Shown piece by piece: positions 19,456 through 29,724 of a DNA stretch of 64,000 nt (its first letter is position 1; each line of letters begins with the position of its first letter). Origin of the DNA: Lachancea mirantina (lineage: Eukaryota; Ascomycota; Saccharomycetes; Saccharomycetales; Saccharomycetaceae). The stretch spans positions 1 through 64,000 of the forward strand of contig LT598466.1 of NCBI GenBank assembly GCA_900074745.1. The letters are read 5' to 3'. The notes beneath the pieces are model-generated. The model was not told the DNA's origin. It searched no databases and was given only the letters and a program-made list of their open reading frames with translations. A program made the translations under genes and the position numbers.

Positions 19456-20774
19456 CTCAAATTACGTAGTCATGGAGATCTTAGAAATGTACATATTCTA
19501 ACCGCCAGATAGCTTGCAGTGGTAAAAAAGAAAGGACGCCTTGCGTGAGCTTGCACATTGGAAAGCTGATTTACCGTAGTCGTCAAGGCGAGATTGGATC
19601 TACGTCGAAAGAAAAAAATGAATAAAGTCTCTGGCGAAGCTTCGGTTTAAGCTAAGTAAGCGCGTTATAAATACTGGTGGGAGAAAATGTTATGGTCCAA
19701 GATTACGACAGTCCGAATTTCTGGCCTTGCACGAAACGTTAAAGTCAAATTAGAGCAAGGCGCTGTTGCCTCAGAAAAACAGGGATCTATAATTAAATGC
19801 TCCTTTAGAATGCCTAAACATGAAACACATAAGGATACGGAAAGGAAAAGTCACGAAATATTCCTTAAGTACCTCTCTAATCTTTTCGAGTTAAACACGG
19901 TGTTTGAAACTACCCGCTACAGGCAGTGAACTTCGCGCCCTTCGTTAAAACATCGATGCTCTCCATTTTCAAATAATGTCATCTCTGTCACGTGATAAAT
20001 AAAAGAAAATTCAGTGAACTTAAGCAGAGAGGGGCGAGCATTGAATGCCGACAGCAACCGCGCGCTTGGGAGCAGCTCATTTAGAAAGCAGGGCATATAA
20101 TTTAAGATACCAAATGACCTACATTGAACCTAGTGAGCACCTTTATTTTATTACTAGCCGTAGAGATAATAGACGCCAATCTGAACAAATAACCAATGGC
20201 ATTAAAAGGAAAAACCAAGCGAACGAAAAGTTCTATGCAAGAGTTTGATCAAGGAAGGAATCGCTTTCACTATCCGTATTTATTTTCACTGGTGACAGAA
20301 ATACAACGCTAAAAAGTGCCTTTGTTGTTGTCAAAAGTTTCAAATTCTGCAGCCACTTAGACGATACCTAAATGAGAAGGACTTTTGAATATAGAAACTT
20401 TGGACGTAAATTTGAATGAAGGGCTGAGCAATGGAGGAAGAAAAGCGCCCTTATCAAGATTCATCAATCAAAACCGACTGAAACGCTCAGAGACATGAAG
20501 AGGGTTCTTCTGAAAAATCCTCTTAAATTAGATTATTCTGATAGTATAACTGCTTGTTTTACGTAGCAGAAGTTGTTTATTTTGGCTGCATTCAGACTTT
20601 GATAACACTGTGAGTCTCCTTGGCGAATTCAGATTACAGCCGAATTTCATAGTGGCGCTTATCTTTCTTCGTTCACACTTTTCTGTCGAACTTCTCCACA
20701 GGGGCTCAAGTATTAAATGCCAAAGAATGAAGGGTCCTTCTAGAGTAAAATGTTACAGGATATGACATACAAAG
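19456..20774. other. intergenic, no supported gene
   Basis: 1.32 kb. A CACGTG E-box in GTCACGTGAT lies at 19987-19996. Plus-strand frames of 80 codons (19687-19929) and 67 codons (20045-20248) have no recognisable domain. The first has unremarkable codon use and cannot be fully dismissed. Confidence 0.3.
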
Positions 20775-21896
20775 TTGTTTCAAATGAGAGCCTTCAGAAC
20801 ACCTCTGACAACAGTAACCGGTCTTTTAGCTAGCATTGCCGCTGCGGAAGTCATGATAGTTGACAATGATACACCCACTCCTTTGCAAGTCTTAATGCCA
20901 CTCTCGGCCGGCATCAAAGTACTGGGAATAAGCACTGTTCTTGGTGATTATGACGTAGATGCTGCAACTTATGAAGCAGCATCATGTCTCACGCCAGGCA
21001 ATCTGTCTGCTTGCATTCCTGTCTACAAAGGTGCAGCACAACCCCTTCTCTTGACCAATGACACCTACCAACAATGGCAACAATTGTACGGCTCAATTGT
21101 CTGGCAAGGCTGTTGGGCTGGCGATTATGCCAGCCCAGTGCCAACCAACGCAACCTACAACTACGACGAAAACACGGGAGCCGTACAATGGATAATGGAC
21201 TCAGTAAAAACCAGTAAAGAAAACGTTACTATAGTGGCGGCGGGAACTATGACAAATTTAGCCCTTGCTTTGGCTCAGTGGCCTGAAATGGCGGAAAAGG
21301 TGAAACTTGTGATTATGGGCGGTTACGTTGATGGTCAAATTGCCCAAGCGACCGGTGGTGACTTCACGAACGACCTCTATACCGATTTCAATTTGATGCT
21401 AGATCCAGAGGCTGCCCAAGTAGCCCTGTCTGCTCCATGGAGAGAGCTTGTAATTGTTGGAAATATAAGCAGCCAGATATACCCAACGCAGGAGCTGTTC
21501 GATGAGATTGTTACAGTATCAGGGGGATTGACAGCCATATCTCAAAACTCGACTTTTGGATACGTAAAAGAAACAGTTGGTAACGGAACCCTGCCTGCTT
21601 TCAACTTGCCATTTTGGGACGAAGTCGCTTCTTTTATTGCTACATACCCTGACTTGGTTACCGAATCCTATGATGCTTACGTGTCCGTTGACACGTCGTA
21701 TGCCAGCCCTTTCTACGGGAATCTAAGGATTGTTCCTGCGGATTTGCGCCCAAAAAAGGGGGTGAGAACTTCAAAGGCCAAACTTGTCACCGGAATCGAT
21801 GTTGAAAGGTTTTACGGCAATGTTGTAAACGCTCTCGTGAGAGATTGGTCTTCCTATTGTAGCACGGGGCGTTCTACAAGTCTCATGAATAACTGA
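20775..21896 (+). CDS. secreted nucleoside-hydrolase-like protein (IUNH family)
   Basis: 373 residues. A leader (MFQMRAFRTPLTTVTGLLASIAAAE) looks like a signal peptide. The mature part has the inosine-uridine nucleoside hydrolase fold: MIVDND at residues 27-32, KVLGISTVLGD, IPVYKGAAQPL, TIVAAGTMTNLALAL (active-site Thr/Asn region) and KLVIMGG, with several N-glycosylation sequons (NLS, NDT, NVT, NIS). The classical calcium motif DxDPGxDD is altered to DNDTPTPL, keeping D30 and D32 but lacking the Asp pair. I recall fungal secreted members with a similar DND start, so this may be a subfamily trait. It would act outside the cell or at the wall, perhaps freeing bases from nucleosides. Confidence 0.85.
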   Translation: MFQMRAFRTPLTTVTGLLASIAAAEVMIVDNDTPTPLQVLMPLSAGIKVLGISTVLGDYDVDAATYEAASCLTPGNLSACIPVYKGAAQPLLLTNDTYQQWQQLYGSIVWQGCWAGDYASPVPTNATYNYDENTGAVQWIMDSVKTSKENVTIVAAGTMTNLALALAQWPEMAEKVKLVIMGGYVDGQIAQATGGDFTNDLYTDFNLMLDPEAAQVALSAPWRELVIVGNISSQIYPTQELFDEIVTVSGGLTAISQNSTFGYVKETVGNGTLPAFNLPFWDEVASFIATYPDLVTESYDAYVSVDTSYASPFYGNLRIVPADLRPKKGVRTSKAKLVTGIDVERFYGNVVNALVRDWSSYCSTGRSTSLMNN

Positions 21897-22104
21897 GTGG
21901 CTGTGAGACCCTTTGATTACCCGAGATGCTTATATTGCCTTTCAGCCTGACCTTCGAAGAAAGAAGCCTTACATCATAGATGCTGATTCTGACGCTATTA
22001 GAAAGTCACATGTAATCAACTTGTTTGAGGTGTAAGCAAGTCCGTCTTGGAAAACTAAATACTCCCAGCTCCTGGAATTTTTAATATTAACCTTAAATCA
22101 ATCC

Positions 22105-24102
22105 TTACTTAATATAATCAGTTTTTTCGAGCTCTGACGTTTTATTGACCACTTCATTTACTAGTGAAGATTCGGATGAGTTCGAGATATATCCATTTTC
22201 TTTGAATTGCCGCTCTTTCCCCATTAGAGACCACATGATGATTTGGATTGACTTTCTTCCTTGCCAAAGAGGCAAGAAGACGATGTAAAGTGCTGCAATC
22301 AAAATCCAAATCAACATCACAACCATGAAGGCCGTAAATGAACCCTTACTCAAATCACCACCCCAACCATACAACACACAGGTCAGCACGATGTAAACTC
22401 CGAGCAAAACGAATAGATTGATAAAGACACAAATTTTGCTTTGAGAGCGAAGTTTTTTCTTCTCATCGTCGCTCAGTTTCACAGCACTTTTGAGTTCAAT
22501 TTCCCCATCATCTGCGAGAATGAGCTTGTTTTCAATTTCTGCGATGCTGACGCCTTTTTCAGGCTTTAGTAAAGAAATCAAGATGATGAAAAAGGCACCA
22601 GAAAATAGACTTACAATATTCCCAATAAATGTTGCCTCTGTTGTCATAACTGTATTTTTGTTCACCACGCCGTCGGCGTATCTGTAAGTTGCACCAAGCC
22701 AACAAACAATTCCTGATATTGTCCCTAAAGGAGTACCAAAAATGAGTCCCCATTTCGTCATTCTTGGCCAAAATAAAGAAAGTACAACGGCGGGGACTTC
22801 TGGATTCAACAAAATACCAGTAAAGCTTAGTAACCAAGACACGGTAACCCCAACATAGTTGAAAACAACTGCGAGGACTGCCGTAAAAATGCCAAAAACC
22901 AAAACGCTTATATGAGATATTCTCACGAGCTGTCTGCCTGTCGCATTAGGTTGAATATACGCCCGGTAGAGGTCGTAAGTGCTGATTGACGAGAAGGCAA
23001 TCAATTCCGCCGACGTTGCTGATGTAACAGACATAAAGAGAATCAAAAGCCCCGCGGCTGCGCCACTCTTACCGAAAATTGAAGCCAAACCATAAATTAG
23101 CGGGAGACAAGAATTGACTTCTTGAGAACTCAATGGGTTGGGATACGTCACCGACGCTCGATTACCTAAAAGGGCTCGACAGGCAAGTCCTACAGAGGAC
23201 CCTAGAGCGAAAGGAATTGCGCACCAGCAGATACTCCCGAAAATATAACCTTTGAATACACTGGAGGAATTTGATGCGATGGCTCTCTGTGAGTAACCTG
23301 GATCGCCAAAAACGGAAGCAAGGCCTCCGAGCATAACTGACCAAGTCAGTAAAATTAGGTCTTTACTCTTAAAGGAAAGAAAGCTGCTACCGGCTGCCTC
23401 TGGGAACAGTTGTTCGGCCTCTTTCAAAAGCTCCCACATTTTCCCTGGCGACCCAATCAGAGGTGAGCTGCAATAAACTCGATACGCTGAAACGATCAAC
23501 ACAACGTAGATTATAACCGTGTGGACCCAATCTGAAATGAAAGTTGCATTTAAGCCGCCTAAAACAGTGTATGCGATGACATTAAGTGGTAAAAGAAAGC
23601 TCGCCGCAACACTATGCATTCCTGTTGTAGCCGCAAAACCTTGTGACCCCCCTAACAATAAAAGGGAAGACACGACCACATTTGTAGCTACACAGTAGCA
23701 GAGGTAAACAATATGGCCCACAGCACCAAATCGAATGCGTAAAGTTTCAGATATTGTGTGCGCTGATGGGGCATGCAATTTAATTTGAATTGCCAACATC
23801 GTGAACAACGTGATCTGTATGGTACCGCCCACGGCGTATAACCAGCCGCCGCTAACGCCATAAACATAAGACCAGGTAGCAGAAACTAAAAGTGTTGCAG
23901 GCCAAGTCCATGCCGAAACTGTAGATGATGCGATTAGACCTGATCCAACGCTTCTGGACGCAGTAGAAAATCTTTCAGAAGTTTGAGTTTGGCCCAGCTT
24001 CGTGGATAACAGTTTCGAAATAACTGCCATCAAAAAAGCGAACCCTGCTCCAATTCCCAAAGCAAAACCATACCCGTAACCTTGAGATAATATCGGCTCC
24101 AT
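22105..24102 (-). CDS. Dur3-like urea/polyamine transporter (SSS family)
   Basis: 665 residues with about 15 membrane segments of the solute:sodium symporter fold. The N-terminus SQGYGYGFALGIGAGFAFLMAV, then FSTASRSVGSGLIASSTVSAWTWPATLL, are typical of Dur3. GDPGYSQRAIAS, FMSVTSATSAELIAFSSISTYDLYRAY and GVTVSWLLSFTGILLNPEVPAVVLSLFWPRMTKWG are further Dur3 landmarks. Dur3 imports urea and spermidine across the plasma membrane. This protein is shorter than S. cerevisiae Dur3 (735) and may be one of several paralogues, so the substrate is not settled. It is transcribed away from the amidase gene across a shared promoter. Confidence 0.9.
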   Translation of the reverse strand: MEPILSQGYGYGFALGIGAGFAFLMAVISKLLSTKLGQTQTSERFSTASRSVGSGLIASSTVSAWTWPATLLVSATWSYVYGVSGGWLYAVGGTIQITLFTMLAIQIKLHAPSAHTISETLRIRFGAVGHIVYLCYCVATNVVVSSLLLLGGSQGFAATTGMHSVAASFLLPLNVIAYTVLGGLNATFISDWVHTVIIYVVLIVSAYRVYCSSPLIGSPGKMWELLKEAEQLFPEAAGSSFLSFKSKDLILLTWSVMLGGLASVFGDPGYSQRAIASNSSSVFKGYIFGSICWCAIPFALGSSVGLACRALLGNRASVTYPNPLSSQEVNSCLPLIYGLASIFGKSGAAAGLLILFMSVTSATSAELIAFSSISTYDLYRAYIQPNATGRQLVRISHISVLVFGIFTAVLAVVFNYVGVTVSWLLSFTGILLNPEVPAVVLSLFWPRMTKWGLIFGTPLGTISGIVCWLGATYRYADGVVNKNTVMTTEATFIGNIVSLFSGAFFIILISLLKPEKGVSIAEIENKLILADDGEIELKSAVKLSDDEKKKLRSQSKICVFINLFVLLGVYIVLTCVLYGWGGDLSKGSFTAFMVVMLIWILIAALYIVFLPLWQGRKSIQIIMWSLMGKERQFKENGYISNSSESSLVNEVVNKTSELEKTDYIK

Positions 24103-24635
24103 TTCCGTGGCTCATTTCTTATTATCATGTTAATCTCCAGTTACTTGCTTGATTTTATTTGATGTTCTCTCGTTTAATTCCTCGCAAACGAAGAAAAAAA
24201 ATCTTGCCATTTCATGCCTAAGCGGCAAAGTGAATTCCGTGTTTTGCAACGTTTTTCGAAAGCATGACTAAAAGCGCAACCATCAAACTGAACATCTCGT
24301 TCAGGGGTCTCTTTGTCATCACCTGTCATTTTCCTCCGCTTTAGCCTTGACATTTCCGATGAACATCTCTCGTCGACTCATTCTTTCCTTGACCTATAGG
24401 CAAACATAGCAAACATCCATCTTTTCTGAAAAATTTAGTTAACGACAGAATAGTAAAAAGTGATCTGAGTCTAATGCCGTGCTACCTTAGCGGAATTTTC
24501 TTATCGACATTATCATATGTGCAACCACTGAACCTTCGTGAGCGCCATTTAAATAGCAGATCATCTTCACTCTTCGGAAAGCGATATTTTGAATATGAAA
24601 ACGACCGAAATTGCTATCCGCCGAAAGAACAGCAA
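24103..24635. promoter_or_regulatory. shared promoter of Dur3-like and amidase genes
   Basis: Head-to-head arrangement, so one region may control both genes. Only one GATAA core is visible (24122-24126, minus strand). This covers 24474-24635, an in-frame upstream extension of the amidase frame that I think is not translated. Confidence 0.35.
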
Positions 24636-26312
24636 ATGGGAAATTGGCAAGAGAAAGTAGCTCAGAAGAAAAGAACAACCTTTGAAAAGATCCCGAAAGC
24701 TTGGGTTCAAGATCAAATCCTTACTGATTTCAGAGACAGGCCTTACTCTCAGGTGTCTACTTATCTTGATGAAGTTTTGCCAGAATCAGAGAATGAAATT
24801 ACCAAACTCACCGCTTGCCAGATAGCCACTAAAGTTGCTAGGAGAGAGCTGACAAGCTCCGATGTTTGCTATGCCTTCTGTCACCGAGCAGCGTTAGCTC
24901 ACCAGATTTTGAACTGTTGCGTCGAAATATTCTTCGAATCTGCTCTAGAGAGAGCCAAGGAGCTGGACCGGATCTTGGAACAGACTGGCGAGGTCGTTGG
25001 ACCACTCCACGGTGTGCCCATCTCTCTTAAAGATCAAGTTAATTTGCCAGGCATCGAAACAACGATTGGATACGTTTCTTACATAGGAGAAAAAAGCCAA
25101 AAGAAGTCCCTTCTTGCGAAGGCTCTGGAGGAGAAGGGCGCTATTTTCTATGTCAAGACTGCTGTTCCAACTGCAATGCTTGCATCGGAAACCGTATCGA
25201 ATGTGCATGGTATAACCCTAAATGCGGTCAACATTGAGTTCTCCAGTGGGGGTAGCTCTGGAGGAGAAGGCGCCCTCATAGGGGCGCGCGGCTCTCCTCT
25301 AGGAGTTGGAACGGATATTGGTGGTAGTATACGTATTCCTGCCGCGTTCCAAGGCCTTTATGGCCTGCGGCCCTCGAACGGCAGAATACCTTACATGGAC
25401 GTCACCAATTCTTATGCAGGGCAAGAAATTATTCAATCAGTAATTGGCCCTTTAAGCGCCTCCCTTGAAGATCTGCAGCTTTTCACGAAAACTGTCGTTG
25501 ACTCTCATACCTGGGACGAGGATCCCAAAGTTGTCCCCATTCCTTGGAGAGATCAATCTTCTCTTCGCCAACGTAAGTTGAGAATAGGTTTGATGCTATG
25601 GGATAAACTTGTAATGCCTCACCCGCCTGTCATCCGCGCATTGAAAGAGACTTGCCAATCACTTTTGAAAGAAGGGCACGAAATTGTGGAGTGGGATTTT
25701 CCACTTCAAAAGGAGCTCCTTGAAACTGCCGATCAGGTATATGGTGCCGACTTTTACCAAGAAGTCGAAGAGACTCTGAAACTATCTGGGGAGCCAATAC
25801 TAGAATATATGAACCTTGCTAGAAAGAGCTGCTTGAACGGTAGAGCCGATCCTCAGCCTTTATCTATTGCTGAGAGTTGGGAGCTCGTAAAGAAGAAAAA
25901 TTTCTTTAGGGAGCAGTTTTTTAAGAAGTGGAATGCAAGTGCCGCTTTAACCCAAGAGGGTGAACCAATTGATGCAATAATCTGTCCTGTGTGGCCCTCT
26001 GCAGCTTTCGGAGCGAATGAAGTCAAATTTGGAGTCGAGAATTATACAGTCCCTTTCAATATGTTAGACTGCGCTTCAGTTGTTTTACCTGTCACCTATG
26101 TGGATAAGGCTATCGATTTACCTGATGCGACTTATCAGCCTGCTAACGAACTCGATGCCATGCAATTTGGTTATTATTCAGCAGAAAAGTTCGATAAAAT
26201 GCCAATATGTATTCAAGTCGTATGCAGAAGACTAGAGGAGGAGAAGGTACTTACAGTTGCCTCTATTATTCAAGATGCATGCCGCTCGTTTGAAGAGCAT
26301 ACAAATAATTAG
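24636..26312 (+). CDS. AMD2: amidase signature family protein, Amd2-like
   Basis: I chose the ATG at 24636 (MGNWQEKVAQKKRTTFEKIPKAW), giving 558 residues, because Amd2-type amidases start with this kind of KKR...IPK.W stretch. The frame is open back to an ATG at 24474, but those 54 residues look non-coding. The Ser-cisSer-Lys triad is visible: Lys in PISLKDQVN (K186 counted from the upstream Met), cis-Ser in GGSSGGEGALIG (S262) and nucleophile in GTDIGGSIRIPA (S285). The enzyme should hydrolyse a carboxamide to acid and ammonia. S. cerevisiae Amd2 (549 residues) has unknown substrate. Being divergent from a Dur3-like importer supports use of amides or urea-like compounds as nitrogen source. 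Confidence 0.9.
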   Translation: MGNWQEKVAQKKRTTFEKIPKAWVQDQILTDFRDRPYSQVSTYLDEVLPESENEITKLTACQIATKVARRELTSSDVCYAFCHRAALAHQILNCCVEIFFESALERAKELDRILEQTGEVVGPLHGVPISLKDQVNLPGIETTIGYVSYIGEKSQKKSLLAKALEEKGAIFYVKTAVPTAMLASETVSNVHGITLNAVNIEFSSGGSSGGEGALIGARGSPLGVGTDIGGSIRIPAAFQGLYGLRPSNGRIPYMDVTNSYAGQEIIQSVIGPLSASLEDLQLFTKTVVDSHTWDEDPKVVPIPWRDQSSLRQRKLRIGLMLWDKLVMPHPPVIRALKETCQSLLKEGHEIVEWDFPLQKELLETADQVYGADFYQEVEETLKLSGEPILEYMNLARKSCLNGRADPQPLSIAESWELVKKKNFFREQFFKKWNASAALTQEGEPIDAIICPVWPSAAFGANEVKFGVENYTVPFNMLDCASVVLPVTYVDKAIDLPDATYQPANELDAMQFGYYSAEKFDKMPICIQVVCRRLEEEKVLTVASIIQDACRSFEEHTNN

Positions 26313-27221
26313 AGAAATTGTAAGTTGATCAATGATTATGGCAAAAGATAACACCAGGAACACTTTCGTTAGCAAAGAATCATCCTGTTGAGAATTGAAA
26401 TCACGGTTTTCTCGAAGTGAATACTTGACAGCCATTGTCAGTGCAATAAAAATATTGAAGGTCAACAATCGCCGTCAATTGCCGATGGCAGCAAATAGCA
26501 CGGCGAGTGGTCTCGCAAAACGCCTCTCGTTCAGATCCTTAGAGTCCACCAAGTAAATCATTTCCGAATGACATCAAAGCGAAATAGCAACGCCAAATTT
26601 TGGTAAAATGAACAATTGAAGTGAAATCATATCATTTTAGCTCCTAATATAACATTGCTGCTGGGCGATTTTTTAATTCACCCCCTGAAATAGCCTTCAG
26701 CCTAGGCGTTGGGCTACATTAGGCTTTTGCTTGATTAATGCGAGAGCGCTCGCGCAAAGAAAAAAACCCAGCCCCAGAATTGTTTATCAATCTGTAAATC
26801 ACCTTCTGATTCAGGCTTGTTTCAAGACCTTTGATGGGTGGAATATGCCTTACACACATCTAAAAAGCGGAGTTCCTAAAACATTGATACAGATAATTAG
26901 ATGAAGGATGAAAGCCTTTTCCCTGCGAACGCATATCATAGCCTGGTGTCTCAGTCAATATAATGTTTCCGCATATATCTCCTAGAGAGAATCGTGAAAT
27001 TCACTGGCTCGCTCTGAGAATTGATTGAAATTCGTTATCTAAGCGGTTCAATCTTTGCTTGGTGGCTCGAATTGTACATCGACTACGTACAAACAGAGCG
27101 AGCTTATTGACAAATTGCATTAAGTCCACCTGCTAAATGCCACCCAATTGCATCCAATTCTCTTATTGCGGCAAGGACTAGGCATAACCTAGAAACTAGA
27201 CAGCCTCTCATCAAAACAAAA
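26313..27221. other. intergenic, no gene seen
   Basis: About 0.9 kb between the amidase gene and the DCP1 promoter. It marks the change from accessory genes to the conserved block. No coding frame, tRNA or snoRNA box pair that I can support. Confidence 0.35.
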
Positions 27222-27229
27222 GTCACGTG
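27222..27229. promoter_or_regulatory. GTCACGTG E-box (Cbf1-type) upstream of DCP1
   Basis: GTCACGTG lies 76 bp before the DCP1 start codon, a typical position and sequence for a Cbf1-type bHLH site. Confidence 0.45.
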
Positions 27230-27304
27230 GCATATTTCTGAGCATGAAAGTAGTGCGTCGTCAACTTTTACTCGCTCCCTCTGAATAGCTAACAAGTAAA
27301 CGTA

Positions 27305-27919
27305 ATGGTGTCGAATCAAGAAGCCATGTCCTCTGAAATGACGCTGGACTTCTATCGAAAGGCTTTAAATTTTAATGTAATAGGCCGTTATGACCCCAAG
27401 ATAAAGCAGCTATTGTTTCATACACCACACGCCTCAGTTTACAAATGGGATTTCGAGAAAGATGAGTGGATAAGGCTTGATTTCCAAGGCGTTTTGGCCG
27501 TTTACCTACGAGATATATCGGATGGGGCAGATTTACCGTGCATTGAAGAGCCGGCTGTAGAAAAGGACTTCTCGACCATAGGGACAAAAACGGTTACCGA
27601 AAATGCTAACGAGGTACTTCAAGGTCGGGACATTTACAACTATGGTCTCATAATTCTCAATAGAATGAATCCAGAGAATTTTTCTCTGGGGATTGCGGCT
27701 AACAGTGTGATCAACAAAAGAAAATTCTTCTCCGGGGCTGAAGAAGCAAAACAGCCTCTGGAGTGCATGAAGGTGGAAGTCAAAGACGATTTGGTGATCA
27801 TCAAAAACCTGCGCCATGAAGTTTTTGGTATATGGATACATACAGTTCCCGATAGAAATAACGTTTACGAGCTTATCAAGTATTTGTTAGACAATGAGCC
27901 GAAAACAACCTTCACCTAG
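27305..27919 (+). CDS. DCP1: mRNA decapping enzyme activator Dcp1
   Basis: 204 residues with an EVH1-type fold. The block MTLDFYRKALNFNVIGRYDPKIKQLLFHTPHAS matches S. cerevisiae Dcp1 almost residue for residue, as do YKWDF, GVLAVYLRD, DIYNYGLIILNR, PLECMKVEVKDDLVIIKNLRHEV and the C-terminal ELIKYLLDNEPK. Dcp1 binds and stimulates the decapping enzyme Dcp2 in cytoplasmic P-bodies, leading to 5'-3' mRNA decay. The Asn/Ser-rich insert in the middle of the S. cerevisiae protein is mostly absent, giving a shorter protein (231 in S. cerevisiae). It is convergent with SPT20, stops 53 bp apart. Confidence 0.97.
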   Translation: MVSNQEAMSSEMTLDFYRKALNFNVIGRYDPKIKQLLFHTPHASVYKWDFEKDEWIRLDFQGVLAVYLRDISDGADLPCIEEPAVEKDFSTIGTKTVTENANEVLQGRDIYNYGLIILNRMNPENFSLGIAANSVINKRKFFSGAEEAKQPLECMKVEVKDDLVIIKNLRHEVFGIWIHTVPDRNNVYELIKYLLDNEPKTTFT

Positions 27920-27972
27920 TAATTTTACTATTTACTGACAATTAAGGATTTCAAAACTTAGATTACAGACCA

Positions 27973-29724
27973 TCATTTCTTCTTGGTCGATCTTTTCTTC
28001 TTCCCTGCATCTGCGGCGCCCGCAGATGTGGCTGAAGGTGCCGCTTTTTTAGTAGCCTTTCTTGACTTCTTAGGTTTGGCTTTATCGTCATCAGCTGCTC
28101 GCTTATTGACGGATCTCTGCTGTTCAGACGCTTGTTGCTGGTGTTGCTGCATTATTTGCTGCTGCTTGAGCTGTTGGGCGGTTAAAGGAGCAGACATGGA
28201 AATCCTCGCGTTGTAAGCATTTGGCATGGTGTTGGCGCTCATTGCTTGCTGCTTTCTCTTTTCTTTATTGATGCGCCATTGTTCGATAAATTTCAATCTG
28301 CTGAATTGATTGTTCTCAGTGCTTCCACCAACGGCCGCAGCCGCAGCAACTGCAGCTGCTGCCACAGTGTTACTTGAATTTGCCCTTCCAGAGGTGGTCG
28401 AAGCAGATGATCCCTTTCCTGATCCACCTTTGAGAGAACTGCTCGTGAGATCTACAGCACTTTGGGCTAGTGATGCCGCTATAGTTGACATAGTTGTGGT
28501 GCTAGTTCGCTCACTCATAATCAACATCATTTGTTCGTAAGTAGAACTGTGTTGTGGAAGTTCCTCATGCTGCTCAATGTGTCCAACTTCTCCTTTAGTG
28601 CCGGCCTGAAAGGAAAGAGGACGATGGCAATGCTCCACTTTGCCGGTTTCCGGATCTAATTCTGGTTTCAAAAATAGAGAGTGGTCGAGCATACCTTGAT
28701 GTTCAAATGGACTTAGCTGCACGTTTAGGTCCAAATTGCGCTTTGTTATAGTGAGGATTTCGGCTTCGAGTTGCTGATAAATGTTGTCGGAAAACCGAGT
28801 GTGATCAGCATATGATAGCATGTCATAGTAATGAGTTAAACCATTAGGACGTAGCAAAGTCCTGTAAACCCTGGGCCGCTTAAAAACGGCAATAGGCTCT
28901 TTGCCATGTTTTTGATTTTCGTTGTTAACAGACCCATCCTCGGATTTCTCGTCCGAAATCCTGACCCCCGCATCTGCAGCCCTCGTGATGGAACTTGAAG
29001 CAGACACGGGCGTAGATTGAGACTGCCCTTCAGAAGGCGGCTGTTGCTGCTCTTGCGGCTGCTGTCGCTGCTGTTGCTGTTGCTCCGGCGCTTTTTGCTC
29101 AGTTCCATTCGAAGGCGGACTCTGCTGCGATCTGGATTGCGAAGGCGACTGCTTGACATCTACGGTATTTGTGTGATCGTAAACTTGAAGAATGAGATTA
29201 CCTTCATAAAACTGTACGTTGCAGTCTTTTAAAACTTCCATTATAGCCTCTGGAATTTGACCACGAGCAACGTACTCTAAGAACTCCTTCAATGTCTCGT
29301 TATTCTTATTGAGGATCAATCCATCGCTCGTGGTTTGCGGCACCCTCTGTTGCTGCTGCAGTCTTGTGTTTGCCGGTGCGCATATTTTGTAGTTATTGTC
29401 ATAAATATGAAACTCGAAACTCGGGCGGAATTGCTCATATTTCTTTAGAATCGCATCCGTATCTTCAGCGAAATTATACAAACGCTTTGGCTTCTTGTTG
29501 ATGGTTATTAGAAATTGATAAAACTGATTTTCGAAATTCTGCATTGCCTGGTGCTGCTGCTGCTGTTGTTGCTTCATTTTTTGCTGCATAAGCAATCGCT
29601 GCTGGTGCTGTTGCTGCTGTGAAGCTTGCGACATAGGTGCGGTTGCTAAATTACCAACTGGGGATGCTTTTGAACTGACAGCTGACGCATTTACTGGGAT
29701 TTCCAATCCACTGCTGCTCATCAA
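27973..29724 (-). CDS. SPT20: SAGA complex subunit Spt20/Ada5
   Basis: 583 residues. A Gln-rich N-terminus (about 35-60) leads to the Spt20 domain: FENQFYQFLITINKKPKRLYNFAEDTDAILKKYEQFRPSFEFHIYD, then KEFLEYVARGQIPEAIMEVLKDCNVQFYEGNLILQVYDH. After a second Gln/Ser/Pro-rich linker comes KRPRVYRTLLRPNGLTHYYDMLSYADHTRFSDNIYQQLE, strongly conserved in Spt20. The C-terminus has an alanine run, more Gln-rich sequence and a basic tail (KKSRKATKKAA...KKKRSTKKK). Spt20 is a core structural subunit of the SAGA coactivator and links Spt-type and histone acetyltransferase modules in the nucleus. The homopolymer tracts come from CAG/CAA and GCN repeats likely to vary in length. Confidence 0.96.
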   Translation of the reverse strand: MMSSSGLEIPVNASAVSSKASPVGNLATAPMSQASQQQQHQQRLLMQQKMKQQQQQQHQAMQNFENQFYQFLITINKKPKRLYNFAEDTDAILKKYEQFRPSFEFHIYDNNYKICAPANTRLQQQQRVPQTTSDGLILNKNNETLKEFLEYVARGQIPEAIMEVLKDCNVQFYEGNLILQVYDHTNTVDVKQSPSQSRSQQSPPSNGTEQKAPEQQQQQRQQPQEQQQPPSEGQSQSTPVSASSSITRAADAGVRISDEKSEDGSVNNENQKHGKEPIAVFKRPRVYRTLLRPNGLTHYYDMLSYADHTRFSDNIYQQLEAEILTITKRNLDLNVQLSPFEHQGMLDHSLFLKPELDPETGKVEHCHRPLSFQAGTKGEVGHIEQHEELPQHSSTYEQMMLIMSERTSTTTMSTIAASLAQSAVDLTSSSLKGGSGKGSSASTTSGRANSSNTVAAAAVAAAAAVGGSTENNQFSRLKFIEQWRINKEKRKQQAMSANTMPNAYNARISMSAPLTAQQLKQQQIMQQHQQQASEQQRSVNKRAADDDKAKPKKSRKATKKAAPSATSAGAADAGKKKRSTKKK

